64,000 nt of DNA from Anadara kagoshimensis (GCA_021292105.1 CM037868.1:24493908-24557907); one strand, 5' to 3'; positions 22,421 through 34,880 are shown, counted from the first letter of the stretch. Notes: a model not told the origin generated them from the sequence alone. Numbers and translations are program-made.

Positions 22421-23689
22421 CTTGTAGAAGCGAGTTATCTCCCTTCAGCGATGTGTATATTGCATAACCCGGAAGTACAGGACGTTAAAAGAAAATAAAG
22501 CTAACGGATCGTCAAATGCTTAATTCTTAAATTTAAATAGAATTTCACTTGTGAAATTAAAAAAAAAAACATTGGATCTCTCTCTCTCTCTGTCTCTCTC
22601 TCTCTCTCTATCCCATCACCCCTGAACTGAATACCTGGATACAAGTGAAAGAAACTTGACTGGGTGCAAGACACCACTCCTTGATGTTGGATATCGCATG
22701 ACATACTGGTGATTTCTCAGATTTATTGTATGTTATGTGTGTTTATACTACTGTTATATATTGTTAATTGTATGACAATTTGTACTTATGTGTCATGTTG
22801 ACTATGTATTTATTGTATGTAATTTGTTTATATGGGTTATTTATGGCGTTGTTTTATTCTCCTAAGAAAAATTTACATTGTGATATGAATCATTGTGTTC
22901 AATTTAAACAGACTATATAGTGCCATTGACCCCAAAATAATTTTTTTTTCTCAACAATACTTGTCTGTGAGTCAACCCTGGCACATGTTTTTAGTCTTAA
23001 TAGTTTAAAAAAAAAAAAAAATCTGCTGCTCACAACAATACTTGTCTGTGGGTCAACCCTGGCCTGGGTTTTAGTTTTAGTTGAATTTTGAATGAATAAA
23101 TTTTAGTCTTTTGACTTATTACTTATTTTTTCAAATATAATGCATCAAATTATGTTATAAAAACATGGCCCCTATTTTTTTTCAAAACTTGTGCCAGGAT
23201 GACCCTCATCAACTACACTCTAGATGGAACATTGATAATATACAATTATTGATATTAATGTATATTATTTACATGCCTTATAGAGGTACTTAATTTGAAA
23301 ACTTTAATTAAAAAATTAAATTAAAGAGCTGCTGGAGGTGCAAAAAGCAAATTACCCTAAAAGGAATAAAAAGAGAACCAAATATTTCCGTAAAATTTCG
23401 ATGGGAATTATCCCCAATTAATAGATAAAATTTTTAACTAAATACCTATTTTTGTTTGCAACATGAAGTTCCACATCTCGAGTGGATATATACAGAATAA
23501 ATAAATTACCCAATTAGCATTAGAAAAGAGGACTAACTATATCCTCTTTTTAATTATGGCGGGGAATCTGAAAATCTGAATTTAATAGATTCAATTTCCT
23601 CTAAGTATGGTGGATGATCAGAGAAAGTTGTAGTAAATAGATTTTATTTTTTAACTTAAAACTTATTTTTGTTTTTGTTTATATTTCAG
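22421..23689. other. Non-coding end of the gene 1 last intron
   Basis: Holds a (TC)n run at about 22577-22610, a SINE-2 tail near 22620-22690, and a duplication around 22953-23055 (CAACAATACTTGTCTGTG twice). It ends in an acceptor TATATTTCAG at 23689 with a T-rich tract. Confidence 0.5.
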
Positions 23690-23701
23690 ACACGGCTGTA
23701 A
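23690..23701 (+). CDS. Gene 1, terminal coding exon: Thr-Arg-Leu-stop
   Basis: After the acceptor TTTATATTTCAG the phase set by the donor at 10408 reads ACA CGG CTG TAA, so the protein ends ...TNTEITRL. T-x-L with Thr at position -2 fits the class I PDZ-ligand pattern seen at the ends of many membrane receptors, channels and transporters. Only 12 coding bases are on this exon; the rest would be 3' UTR. The call rests on phase, a good acceptor and a plausible C-terminus, and not on length. A different terminal exon elsewhere in the 13.3 kb intron, or retention past 10408, cannot be excluded. Confidence 0.55.
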   Translation, partial: TRL

Positions 23702-25560
23702 CAGATATTTGTGATATGGATAGTCATCGTGTTCGGTCATCGTGTCCGGCCGTCGTGTTTAGTCGGTCGCTGGCTGTTACATTGTAATCTTCTCAGTATT
23801 GTATGATAAATAGTGTCAGCTCCTCTTTAGCTCTATCAGCCTCATTCATGAAGACTATAAATGGCATTTAGGGGCAGCAGGTTTTTGATCATACCATATA
23901 CACTCATTAGATAGAAAGGCCAAAGAAATCAAATTGTGTGTGTATCTGCAAACCTTACCTTTCTCTCTCCCCAATTCCTTCCAATTTTGCATTGTATCTG
24001 CAAAGCAACTTTTCTCTCTCCCCAAACCCCACCTATTTCCTATGTCATCTGTAAACCTTGTCCTTACCCTCCCAAACCCCATTATTCTCTCGTTTTTCAT
24101 TTTCTTTCTTTCCGGTCTTTATTTCCAAATTCAGTTTTGGTAATGGCAGTAACACACAATTTATTTGTTTTGACCTTTAGTATCAGACCACATATAAATA
24201 ATTTGTGATAATGAATGTTAATTTATTCATTTTTCATAAATGAACTCAGTTTCCATAGTTACTAGGTTCCATATTTTCAAAAGGATCATTTAGTGACAAA
24301 CAGGAATCTGGGATTTCTGGGTAAGAAAACAACATGATTAGAAACTGTATCTTACTTCATCACCAAACCAAACAATTAATCATTATATCCCCCATAAATG
24401 AAATTAATTAACTCATCCCGGTACATATGCATTGACTACTATCTCTTGCATTTTTTCTTGAGTTAATATCGCAACAATTATACAAAATTATAAAATGTAA
24501 GATTTGACAAAAGGCTGTTTTGATTAATTTCAAACATTTCATGTTTGATTTTAAAATCCAATTTCTTAGAACAAAGAACCATTCATTTGCCAGAATATGT
24601 TCTTAGTTGAGCTGTGTATACCTTAATTTACTTGATATTACCCCACCCCTCTCTCTCGTACGAATAAGTCATGGGATAGAGATTTTTGTTATAAGTAGTT
24701 GTCAGAAATTTTTCACATTCATATACTCGGTCTGTATTAGTTTTCCATGCCAAATTATGATTCAGAGATTTTCATGAAAAATTACGTTGAATCACAAAAT
24801 TAATTTTTGTGGCCTGGTATATTTATAACTTATTCATTGGTTCATGGAATACTTTAGACAAGTCAGATACTGTACAATTATATGTATGAAGATTATTTAT
24901 TGGGTAAAAAGTTAGAAATAATTTTTTCATTATAGTTTAGATTATTAATTAATTAAGGTAACTGTTAGAAATCCTATTGGATGATCAGAGAGTTATCATC
25001 AATTTTGATTGGATAATTGTCAAGTACTTTCAGTTTGATTGACAGATGATGTGTATTCTGATTGGATGAAGATGTTTTGTGATTGGATTAAAAGATTTTC
25101 ATTGGATAATTAGATTTTAAAGTTGATATTTTATTTACCGGTAAAACAATTGTGATACTCAACAAAAAATGTGAAAATTACTGGCATAAAGAGAATATTG
25201 GTTTAAAATAAAGATTATTCATTAGTTTACAAATAAAAAATTGTTTAAAATAAAGATCATTGGATTACAAACAATATTTGTTTGAAATAAGGATTGATGG
25301 TTTATGGAGAATATTTTTTTTTTCAAAATAAAAATCATGGGTTTACAAAAAATATGTTTGTTGAAATTAAAGATCACAGGTTTATCATTAGAATTACCTG
25401 ATTCTATTGTAGTTTCTTCAAATAATTATGGATCACCTTTCTTGTTGTTAATCATGTTTAGTGGAGGAACAGTCACACAATTTAGTCCAGTAGTTCTTAA
25501 GTTAGAGTTTACCTTGACAAATTTAACTTCATCTGTGGAAGCTTCTATATAAAGTTAATA
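23702..25560 (+). other. Probable 3' UTR and flank of gene 1
   Basis: No exon is seen. 23930-24090 is pyrimidine-rich (CTTTCTCTCTCCCC twice). 24965-25095 has five or six ATTGGAT motifs (inverted CCAAT boxes). AATAAA occurs near 25207 and 25250, but I cannot say which, if any, ends the transcript. Confidence 0.35.
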
Positions 25561-25564
25561 TTGA

Positions 25565-25647
25565 GGGGGGGGGGGGGGGGGGGGGTACATCCAGATTTCT
25601 AGTTTGCATGTGTAATGGAACGTGCCAAAACTTTATATACAAACGAC

Positions 25648-25678
<31 letters not shown>

Positions 25679-25690
25679 AAGAGAGAGATT
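25565..25690. repeat. Poly-G run of 21 and (GT)n(GA)n
   Basis: 21 consecutive G bases lie at 25565-25585. They are followed by a (GT)n run at about 25649-25662 and a (GA)n run to 25688. Polymorphism and assembly error are both likely here. Confidence 0.95.
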
Positions 25691-27295
25691 TTCTACTCCA
25701 GTGAGTTGGGAAGCAGAATTCAGAAAAGCGGTTTTGAATGTATTGTTTGTAATAAAGGGCATGTTTAAAAGTCTGATTTAACAGGACACCTGCTTAGGAA
25801 CAACAAAAGGAAGGACTTTTTTAGCCAGTTAAATAATTTTATTCACTCAGTCACTTTTAAATTTGACCAATAATTTTATTCACTCAGTCACTTTTAAATT
25901 TGACCCACTCAATTGCAGTAGACCATCTGTCGGTTCTACCAAGGGCTTCATTAGGCATTTTGTATTTGAGAATTAATTGCCAATCAAATGAAATTCCAAC
26001 AAAACAGTTCTCAAGTACCGGTATGTGTGAGAAAGTTTGTCAGTTTGCTTGGTTAAGGTCAGTGGTATTCTCTGGGCACTCTGGTTTTCTCTACCATCAC
26101 TGAACTGACTGTCTCAATATAAGTGTAGGAGTCTTGACTTGAGGCCTAAAACACCATTACTCCACTATACCCTTCTAACCTGGTATTGGAATTTGTCTTG
26201 TGCCATCTGTCAATTTTTGGAAACTTTTTCATTAAGATACGTGTATATAGATTAGGTGAATATGAAAATTAACATGATCATGGAAAAAAATCTTGTTAAA
26301 TCATGAGAACCCTAACTTTCCTCTGGACTGTAAATTGTTGAGAGAAAGAGCATCAAGACACAGCTTCATTACGATTCTAGCCCGTCTTGATTGTCCTTTT
26401 TTAGCCATCATCTACCTCACCTGTGTGGCTTAATGGGGGTTTTGAAATTTTTCATTTAGTAAGGGATGGGGGAGGGTGGAAGTGATTATGTTTTGGACTG
26501 GGAGAGAGGCTGGTTTAGGCCTCTTATCAAGTAGACCACCACTTGGTCCTAAGACAGTAAAAGATAGTTGGATTCAGAAATGGATATGTTTTGGATTGGG
26601 AAGAAGGCCAATTTAGGCCTGTTATCAAGAAGATCACCAGCACTTGGTCCTAAGACATTAAAAGAGGAGTAGGGATCGAGAATAATTATGTTTTAGATTT
26701 GGGCCGATACTAAATTAGGTCCCATATCAAGTAGATCACCAGCACTCGGTCTCCAAGACAATTAACAGCTCTCAAGAAAGATGGGTCTCAAAGTTTTAGA
26801 CAAGATTTCTTTTTCATTATCTTAAAAGTTGGAAGGTTCATTTTTGTTTTTAGAGTAGAAACCATCATTATTAAGAACACCAAGCCTATTTGACATTTTC
26901 ATAATTTTGCAGATTTTCTGTAAGATCTTGTTTTATTGTCAGGCACCATGATAATTGTTCATGTTTATAATTTATTTAAAATAATTTCTTTTTTCATTTA
27001 TTGAAATACATGCCAAAAGATTTGCCAGTTTCGTTTTTGTGGAAATTTTTCATCAGTGCAAAAATCCAGATAAAAGATTTTGCCACTAGGTCTAAAAACT
27101 AACACAAGTCTTTTGTCACAAGGTACAAGAAGAAAAAAATCTTAAGTTGTGGCAATTTGCATCGTTGGTTTTGATTTTGTTAACTTGAGACATAACCTGG
27201 AGTATGCCATCATTTGATTTGTTAAATAAATAAATAAATAAACAACGAAGAAAATGAATAGATAAATAATTAAAATAACAAAGAAAACCCTTTAT
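25691..27295. other. Intergenic, local repeats
   Basis: 25826-25905 holds a 36-bp direct duplication (ATTCACTCAGTCACTTTTAA). About 26020-26165 is SINE-2. 26490-26770 has three units of about 125 bp (TTAGGCC, ATCAAGTAGACCACCA, CTTGGTCCTAAGACA). An (AAAT)n run lies at 27222-27241. No exon seen. Confidence 0.5.
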
Positions 27296-27369
27296 TAGCT
27301 CACCTGGCCTAAAGGCCATGTGAGCTTTTGCCATCACTCGGCGTCCGTCGTCCGTCAGTCCGTCAGTCC

Positions 27370-27400
<31 letters not shown>

Positions 27401-29157
27401 AGTCAGTCTGTCCGTCTGTAAACTTTTCATATTTTAACTATCTCCTCTGAAACCCCTGAACCAATTTTAACCAAACTTTACAGGAATGATGTATAGAAGG
27501 TCCTTTACTAAGATTGCCGAAATTATTTTGATCCGCCAAAAAACATGGCTGCCAGCGCAGAAAATAGTTTAACATGGGACCCTATGGGAAAAATGCATTT
27601 TTGACTATTTCCTCAGAAGTAACTAGAGCAAATTTAACCAAACTTTACAGGAATGGTGTAAGGAAGGTCCTTTACTTAGATTGCCAAAATTTTTCTGATC
27701 CGTCAAGAAACATGGCCGCCAGCACAGAAGATAGTTTAACATAAGACCCTATGGGAAAAGCATATATTTGCTATCTTCTTTGTAACCACTGAGCCAATTT
27801 TAACCAAACTTTACACGAATAATGTATGTAAGGTCATTTACTAAGATTGCCCAAATTTTTCTGATCCGCCAAAAAAAATGGCCGCCAGGGCCAAACAAAG
27901 TTTAACATTGGGCCCTATGGGAAAACGTACATTTTGGCTATCTCCTCTGAAACGACTAAAGCCAATTCAATTAAACTTTACAAGAACGATGTATGGAAGG
28001 TCTTTTGCAAAGGTTGCCGAAATTTTTCTGATCCGCCTAAAAACATGGCTGCCAGCAGGGAACATAGTTTAACATTGGACCCTATGGGAAAAAAACATTT
28101 TGGCTATCTCCTCTGAAACTACTGAAGCAAACTTAACCAAACTTTACAGGAATGATGTATAGAAGGTTCTTTACCTAGATTGCCGAAATTTTTTTGGTCA
28201 GCCAAAAAACATGGCTGCCAGCGCAGAAGATAGTTTAACATGGGACCCTATGGGAAAAATGCATTTTTGACTATTTCCTCAGAAGTAACTAGAGCAAATT
28301 TAACCAAACTTTACAGGAATGGTGTAAGGAAGGTCCTTTACTTAGATTGCCAAAATTTTTCTGATCCGTCAAGAAACATGGCCGCCAGCACAGAAGATAG
28401 TTTAACATAAGACCCTATGGGAAAAGCATATATTTGCTATCTTCTTTGTAACCACTGAGCCAATTTTAACCAAACTTTACACGAATAATGTATGTAAGGT
28501 CATTTACTAAGATTGCCCAAATTTTTCTGATCCGCCCAAAAAAATGGCCGCCAGGGCCAAACAAAGTTTAACATTGGGCCCTATGGGAAAACGTACATTT
28601 TGGCTATCTCCTCTGAAACGACTAAAGCCAATTCAATTAAACTTTACAGGAATGATGTATGAAATGTCTTTTGCAAAGATTGCCGAAATTTTTCTGATCC
28701 GCCTTAAAACATGGCTGCCAGCAGGGAACATAGTTTAACATTGGACCCTATGGGAAAAACACATTTTGACTATGTCCTCAGAAATGACTGAAGCAAATTG
28801 AACCAAACTTTACAGGAATAAAGTATAGAAGGTCCTTTACATAGATTGCTGAAATTTTTCTGATCCGCCTAGAAACATGGCTGCCAGCAGGGAACATAGT
28901 TTAACATTGGACCCTATGGGAAAAACACATTTTGACTATGTCCTCAGAAATGACTGAAGCAAATTGAACCAAACTTTACAGGAATAAAGTATAGAAGGTC
29001 CTTTACATAGATTGCCAAAATTTTTCTGATCTGCCAGAAAACATGGCTGCCAGCGGAGAACATTGTTTTACATTGGACCCTATGGGAAAAGCATATATAC
29101 AAATTTGCTTTAAAAGCAGGTGAGCGATACAGGCTCAGCCACACTGAGCCTCTGGTC
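27296..29157 (+). mobile_element. Hairpin-ended element built from 167-bp repeats
   Basis: The left end has a stem-loop at 27298-27325 (GCTCACCTGGCC, loop TAAA, GGCCATGTGAGC) followed by a (CCGTCAGT)n microsatellite. The interior has about ten units of roughly 167 bp (ATGGCTGCCAGC, CCTATGGGAAAAA, ACCAAACTTTACAGGAAT). The right end has CAGGTGAGCG, a second hairpin at 29132-29150 (GGCTCA, loop, TGAGCC) and TCTGGTC. It is the same family as 55164-59448. Short frames beginning MAAR are repeat artefacts. Confidence 0.85.
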
Positions 29158-29387
29158 AACTTTTATTTTGATTTTATTTTGATTTTTTCGAATTTTTTCA
29201 TTCATTTGCCAGTCTTAAATTTTAATGGAAATTTTATTCAAAAAAGCACACAACAGTATTTAGTCTGAAGTTAGGCTTACTATCCCCTCTTTAAGTGCCC
29301 CAATAAAAAAAAATATGAAAACTACTAATCCATATTGATGAAGCCACTATGAAATTAACATAAAAAACACCAATTACAAACTGAAAT

Positions 29388-29551
29388 TAGTCAAACCTGT
29401 CTATAAAGGTCACCCATGGGAACCAGTTTAAGTGGCCTTTATATACAGGTTCAAATAATATGAATAAAGAACAACTGGAATACAATTCTACTGGCCTTTA
29501 TAACCAGGTGGTCCTTATATAGAGGTGGTCTTTAAGGCAGGTTAGACTGTA
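29388..29551. mobile_element. pogo-like MITE
   Basis: The left end is TTAGTCAAACCTGTCTATAA (CAGT eroded to TAGT) and the right end GGTTAGACTG|TA. The interior has TTCAAATAATATGAATAAAG as in other copies. Just upstream lies the right edge of the 27.3-29.2 kb element. Confidence 0.8.
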
Positions 29552-31659
29552 CATACCCGTAAATAATAAATTGTACTTTCCACAGGACCTTTTATATCCA
29601 TTCCATTTTGGTATCTCCCTTTAGGCAGATTTCAAATATATTTGACAAACATAATAGGTAAAAAAATTAAAACAAGGAACTTATCAAGATGAAAGAAAGA
29701 TTTGAGATTTTTACAAATTTCTTCTTACTGCAAGCACATAATATTTTGATTGGCCTACCATTGTTATATTCAGTTTCACATCTGTCTCCATGAACAGGAG
29801 TCTTTATGGCCAAAAGCACGCGCTTAACAATCACGTTTTTGGTCCAAGCACTACCGGTGGGGAATGATATTCCTAATCTGCCATCTAGAGCTGTTGAGTT
29901 GGCACTGGTATAGTGAATGATTTAGAATATTTGATTACTTGGGACTTTTCCTTAAACAAGGGGTGTTAGTATTATTTATTCTGCAGATGTATGTAAGAGT
30001 TACCTCCCTTTCAGCCACTTTTGGACTTCTCCTGAAACTAGAGGCGTTAGTTATTGATAAGTATTATTTATTCTGCAGATGTAGGTGAGAATTACCTCCC
30101 TTTTTGTCGAAGGTCTTAAGAACAATGATCTGTATGTATAGATTAACATTTTTGATAGTATTATATATATACATGTGTATATATTAATTTATTTCCGCTG
30201 TATAAAAAATATATCGGTCATGTCAAAGAATGAGAAGTAGGTCAATGTTGATGTCCAAATATTCTGTCATTTCATACTTTGAAACATGATAACATGATAC
30301 TGCTTCCAACTTTTGTTTCATTTATACCCCTAGTTTGGTCCCCAATTTCTGTTCATGCGGTATCATTACCGTCATTTCATACTTTGACGTTGCTGTGATA
30401 CTGCTTCCAACTTTTGTTTCATTTGTACCCCCAGTTGAGTCGTCAATTTTTGTTCACCCGGTATCATTACCGTCATTTCATACTTTGACATTGCTGTGAT
30501 ACTGCTTCCAACTACCCCCAGTTAAGTCGTCAATTTCTGTTAATATGGTTTTCCATATTTCTGTAAACCCTGTTAGTTATATATTTTCGTAATCATCAAT
30601 TTTATGTTAATGTCCATGTAAATTTCATTTTGTAACCCAGTTTAGTCGTCAATTTCTGTTACCATGGTATCGGTCGTCAATATTTCTGTAAACTCTGCTA
30701 GTTTCATATTTTTTGTAATCATCAATTTCATGTTAATGTCCATGTAAATTTCATTTTGTAACCCAGTTTAGTTGTCAATTTCTGTTACCATGGTATCGGT
30801 CGTCAATATTTCTGTAAACTCCGCTAGTTTCATATTTTTGTAGTCATCAATTTCATGTTAATGTCCATGTAAATTCATTCTGTTCCAGGTTAGTCGTCAA
30901 TTTCTGTCTATTTAAATTTTATTTTGTGAAATTAATTAATTTATGATTACAATGTTAGTTTCCGTATATGTGTTACCGTAACAATGTTAGTACTTGGTTT
31001 GTTAGTACATGTATCCGCGTTAATTGTCAAAATTACTGTCAAAATGTTATTGTCTGTGTTAGTTACATTTTGTTTACGATGTTAGTCGTCAGTTTTTCCA
31101 AATTTTTGTCCGTTTTGCAAAGATTTTGTTAAGTAAAATGTAAGTCTGTTTCGTTTAAGTATCATGTGCCAATGTCTTGTAAACATGTTTAACAAACAAA
31201 TGTGAATTGTGTTTAAAGTCAATTGACAAGTTAACAAATAAAATTCAGAAATTCAAAACTGAAACACATCTCTTCTTGTTCACATGTATTTCAAAATTTG
31301 TTCAAATGATGTGCAGGTGAAATGAGACAATGTGTCGAGTCTGTCTGCAAGAGTTTTTCAAGTTTTTTACAGAAATTTGAAAATTTTTAATTGAAACCTG
31401 TGCGTGTATAAGAAATTTTTCCATTTCAAATGTCATACTTGTTAGAGTGCAAGTTGTTAAGGGTAAGAATTAAAATTTATGTAGTCCAGATTTTTGTACT
31501 CATTATTAAATGTGTTCCCAAAGTTTGTTTATAAAGTTACTATTTTTTTTCTGTAAGAGAAATTGTGATATCGACATGTTTACCAAGGTTTGACATTTTT
31601 AACATTGACCCAGTCTTAATGTCAAGTATTCTGCCCCAGTAGGTTTTAGGGGACTTGGT
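29552..31659. other. Intergenic with degenerate tandem repeats
   Basis: Repeat E lies at about 29790-29905. About 29955-30110 has two copies of TATTATTTATTCTGCAGATG. 30240-30910 has several imperfect units around CATTACCGTCATTTCATACT and GTCGTCAATTTCTGTTACCA. AACAAATAAAATTC near 31216 could be a poly-A signal of an unseen transcript, a weak guess. Confidence 0.45.
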
Positions 31660-31890
31660 TTGAGAAAACTGGTCTATAAAGGTCACCCAAAGGATCACTA
31701 TTTTGTTGCCCTAAGTCGATGGGTTATCAAGTTATACCGATTGCTATTTTGTTGCCCTAAAATTGATTCCTAGAATGGGCTTTTGGGGTATCATGTTATA
31801 CAGATCACTATTTTGTTGCCCTGAATTGATGTCAATGATGGAGTATCATGTTATACCGATCACTATTTTGTTGCCCTAAATTTATAGATT
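31660..31890. repeat. Tandem repeat, about 60-bp unit, 4 copies
   Basis: ATCACTATTTTGTTGCCCTA (or close variants) recurs near 31694, 31739, 31804 and 31858, with GTATCATGTTATACCGA between. Confidence 0.8.
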
Positions 31891-32263
31891 TTCATTTGCC
31901 ATTTTTTCACAATTTTGTTGCCATTTATTGATAGCTTACTTGTAAACCAGTATTTTATCAACTATCTGACACGTTTTTCTACCTCTTGTGAAGTCATTAA
32001 TTTTGTGGTGTTCCGAATTTTTTTTTTTTCAAAGACACTGCCTTCCACTCCACTAATTAAAATGTCAACAGGTAATTGCCATTGTGTGGCATCTGTATTT
32101 GCCACCAATACGATTATCTCATATATTGAGCAGGGGTCATAGTGGCAGAGTGACCTAGAATATAGGCAAACAACATTGACCTGTCTGCTTGACCTTTTAT
32201 TAGGAATATTCATATAGGCAGATTCACCCAATAAATGGGCAGTGTTAGTGTTTGCAGTTAATA

Positions 32264-32427
32264 CAGTCAAACCTGTCTATAAAGGCCACCAAAGGGAACA
32301 TGTAACAGTGACCTTTATATACAGGTTCAAATAATATGAATAAAGAGCAATTGGGATACAATTCTACTGGCCTTTATAAGTAGGTGGTCCTTATATAGAG
32401 GTGGCCTATAAAGCAGGTTTGACTTTA
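32264..32427. mobile_element. pogo-like MITE nested in MITE-B
   Basis: Left end TA|CAGTCAAACCTGTCTATAAA, right end GGTTTGACTTTA (CTG eroded). The interior is typical of the family. Confidence 0.82.
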
Positions 32428-32432
32428 CATGT

Positions 32433-32565
32433 AATGCGGAGTGCTTGGTGAAAGAATAGTCAATAACAACTTTAAAGTCTTGGGTCAGACCTGGTCAGGG
32501 TTCAAACCTGTGACCTACCACTTCAGAAGCGATCACTCTTCCAACTGAGCTACTGCAGTGGTAAT
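32433..32565 (-). mobile_element. SINE-1 5' portion
   Basis: On the minus strand it runs from ACCACTGCAGTAGCTCAGTT (box A) through a box B-like GGTTTGAACCC to GACCCAAGACTT, then truncates. It is the tRNA-related head of SINE-1. Confidence 0.8.
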
Positions 32566-32690
32566 GTTTTCATTTGAAATAATAAAGGTGTTTCCTATTA
32601 TGTAATTGCTTTCCCACTACATAAATGTTTTTGTCCACAGTAAATATAAATTAAAGGTCAAGCGAACAGGTCAATGTTGTTTTTCTATAC

Positions 32691-34194
32691 TTGTTGATGG
32701 ATCACACCCCATCGTGATGCCGAGGTTCCAATGACACACAAGCAGTTTCTAGTGCGAGAAAGATCGAGTTGGTTTGATGAAGTTTAGTTGTTTTCTCTTT
32801 GCACTCTGGTGTCTTTCATTGACCCTTATTGGCTGAATACTATAAATGTGGTTATTTTCACGCGGTGGAAATTTTTGCTATTTTCGCTTATTGTAAAAAA
32901 TCACGAAATTAACATAAAACCTTGTTATCACCACAAAAGGGGTAAAATCACGAAAATAACCCCTTTGCGAAATACCAACAACACAATTTTGTGAGATGAA
33001 CAAATAATGTTTACAATAAAGTAGTCTTTACACAGGGTTTAAAATCATTCTAATCAACCATGGGTTGAGTGGAGAAGTGTAAAGTATTAAATCCCTGTAA
33101 AGATTCTTTCACTTATATCTGGGTGATCAAAGTTAAGGGATGGTGGAGAAAACCAGAGTGTCTAGAGAGAACCACTGCAATTCAGCAAGCAGGTTTACAA
33201 CTGTTTTCACACTAGAATTTGTCTGGAGTAGGAGTCAAACCTATTTAGTAAGAAAAGCTGTGATTCATTAGCACACACTTTAAATTTCTCTGCCACACTG
33301 TCCCTCAAACTTACAAAATACGCAAAAATTATACATGCAGATGATTGGTAAACATAATTGATACATGCCGATGATTGGTGGATATATATTTATTGATTCA
33401 AACTGATGATTGGCTGACATAAATGATACATGCCGATGATTGGTTGACATGATACATGCCGATGCTTGGTTGACATGATAGATGTTGATGATTGGTGGAT
33501 ATAAATGAATTGATGCATGCTTATGATTGGCGAACATAAAAAGTACTGCCAATGATGGATGACGATGCAGGTTCCTGATTGGTGGACATAAAATACTGAT
33601 GATTAGAAGGTCAATTTCTTAATTTAATTGTTTAAAAGTGTCTAAACATGCCAAGAGAATAAATTGGAAGATAAAATTTGTCTTTTTTATGAAGCATTGT
33701 TTTTTTTAAGTCCTTGGAATTAGGAGTCCACGAATTTAAATGTATTAACAATATTGTTTATGTGTAATGTTTTATCTGTATTTATACTGTCACTGTTGTC
33801 GTTAACTTTTGTTTTTCGGCTTGTAATATTACGGCAACACAGAGGTGACACGAAAACTTTTTATAAAGCATGCTCATGTTGAAAACTATTGTGTGTTCAC
33901 GCGAAAGTTATCATGTCCTTGCACAAAACTGATAACGTTTGCTTGAGCTCGGGATAGTTTTTGTACAAGTATGTGACACCTTTTGTGTGAGCATATGTTA
34001 ATGTGTAATATAAAAAATTTTTTTTTGGTTCGTGTCACCTCTGTGCCACCGTGTAACATGCATCATGTACTATGTGTGATATTGACGTGTATATTTTGTA
34101 CACATAAATTGTACATTTTCGTATAAACTGTATTTTATCAGTTATATTTTCTGTATCCTGTTAATATTCTGCATTATTCATGGATAACATATCA
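32691..34194. other. Intergenic: eroded MITE, SINE-2, CCAAT-like tandem repeat
   Basis: About 32838-33000 resembles an inverted-repeat element (GTGGTTATTTTCACG against CACGAAAATAACCCC). About 33090-33250 is SINE-2 in minus orientation. 33335-33600 repeats ATGCCGATGATTGGTTGACA about eight times with indels. 33830-34060 pairs CACAGAGGTGACACGAA with inverted TTCGTGTCACCTCTGTG, a further MITE of about 220 bp. No exon seen. Confidence 0.55.
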
Positions 34195-34880
34195 TTAAAA
34201 CTGATGTAAAAATAACTCAATTGTTTGTTTGTCTGTACCCCCCACCTTTTCAAGAAAGATTGATCAGTGATTTGATTGGTTGAGGTTTTACATCCCAATC
34301 AAGAATATTTTACTTATATCTAGATGTCACCAGCAGTAGTTGAAGTGAAATTTTTACCTTTGCAGTGTGCCTAGGGCAATGTGCAGGGAGATTTATCAGC
34401 TTTAAAGTTCTCTTCCTCAGGACCCATGACCTCCGAGTCGGCTCCGACATAGAGCAAGCATTCCACCAACTGTGCTACCGCAGTGTTCTTTCGAAGAAAG
34501 AGGGAGATATTAACTTCAAAATTTAAGTATCATTAAAACTGATGTAAAAAACAACTGAACTGATTTGTTTGTCTGTATTTTCTCTCTATCTTTGATGAAC
34601 CATAGTGTACCACCCCCACCCCCTTCTCGCCTTTTGAAGAAAGAGTGAAAGATCAGTGGATTGATTGAATGGGGTTTTACATCTCAGTCAAGAATATTTT
34701 ACTTATATAAAGGTATCAACTATGGATGAAGTGACAGAAATTTTTACCTTTAACAAGTCTTGGTCAGGGCAATGTTTAGGGGAATTTTTAATGTCTCTCT
34801 CTAAATTCTGAGTACTTGGCAAAAGAACAACCACAAACTGGTCTTGGTCAGCAAGCACTCTGCCTACTGCGCTACCCAAG
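34195..34880. repeat. Tandem segmental duplication of about 340 bp
   Basis: ATTAAAACTGATGTAAAA followed by GTTTGTCTGTA, AAGAAAGA and GGTTTTACATC occurs at about 34195 and again at about 34532. Each copy carries a minus-strand SINE-1 remnant (TCAAGAATATTTTACTTATA), so the SINE was there before the duplication. Confidence 0.75.

Larger units (their letters stand above)
32157..32690. mobile_element. MITE-B copy with two nested insertions
   Basis: The outer left end (ATATAGGCAAACAACATTGA at about 32160) and outer right end (AAAGGTCAAGCGAACAGGTC near 32655) are MITE-B inverted repeats. Inside lie a pogo-like MITE (32264-32427) and a minus-strand SINE-1 piece (32433-32565). Confidence 0.75.

Noticed and set aside
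27878..28738. Two nearly identical frames starting MAARAKQSLTLGP
   Set aside because: They fall one higher-order unit apart in the 167-bp array; similarity comes from the repeat and not from a gene pair.
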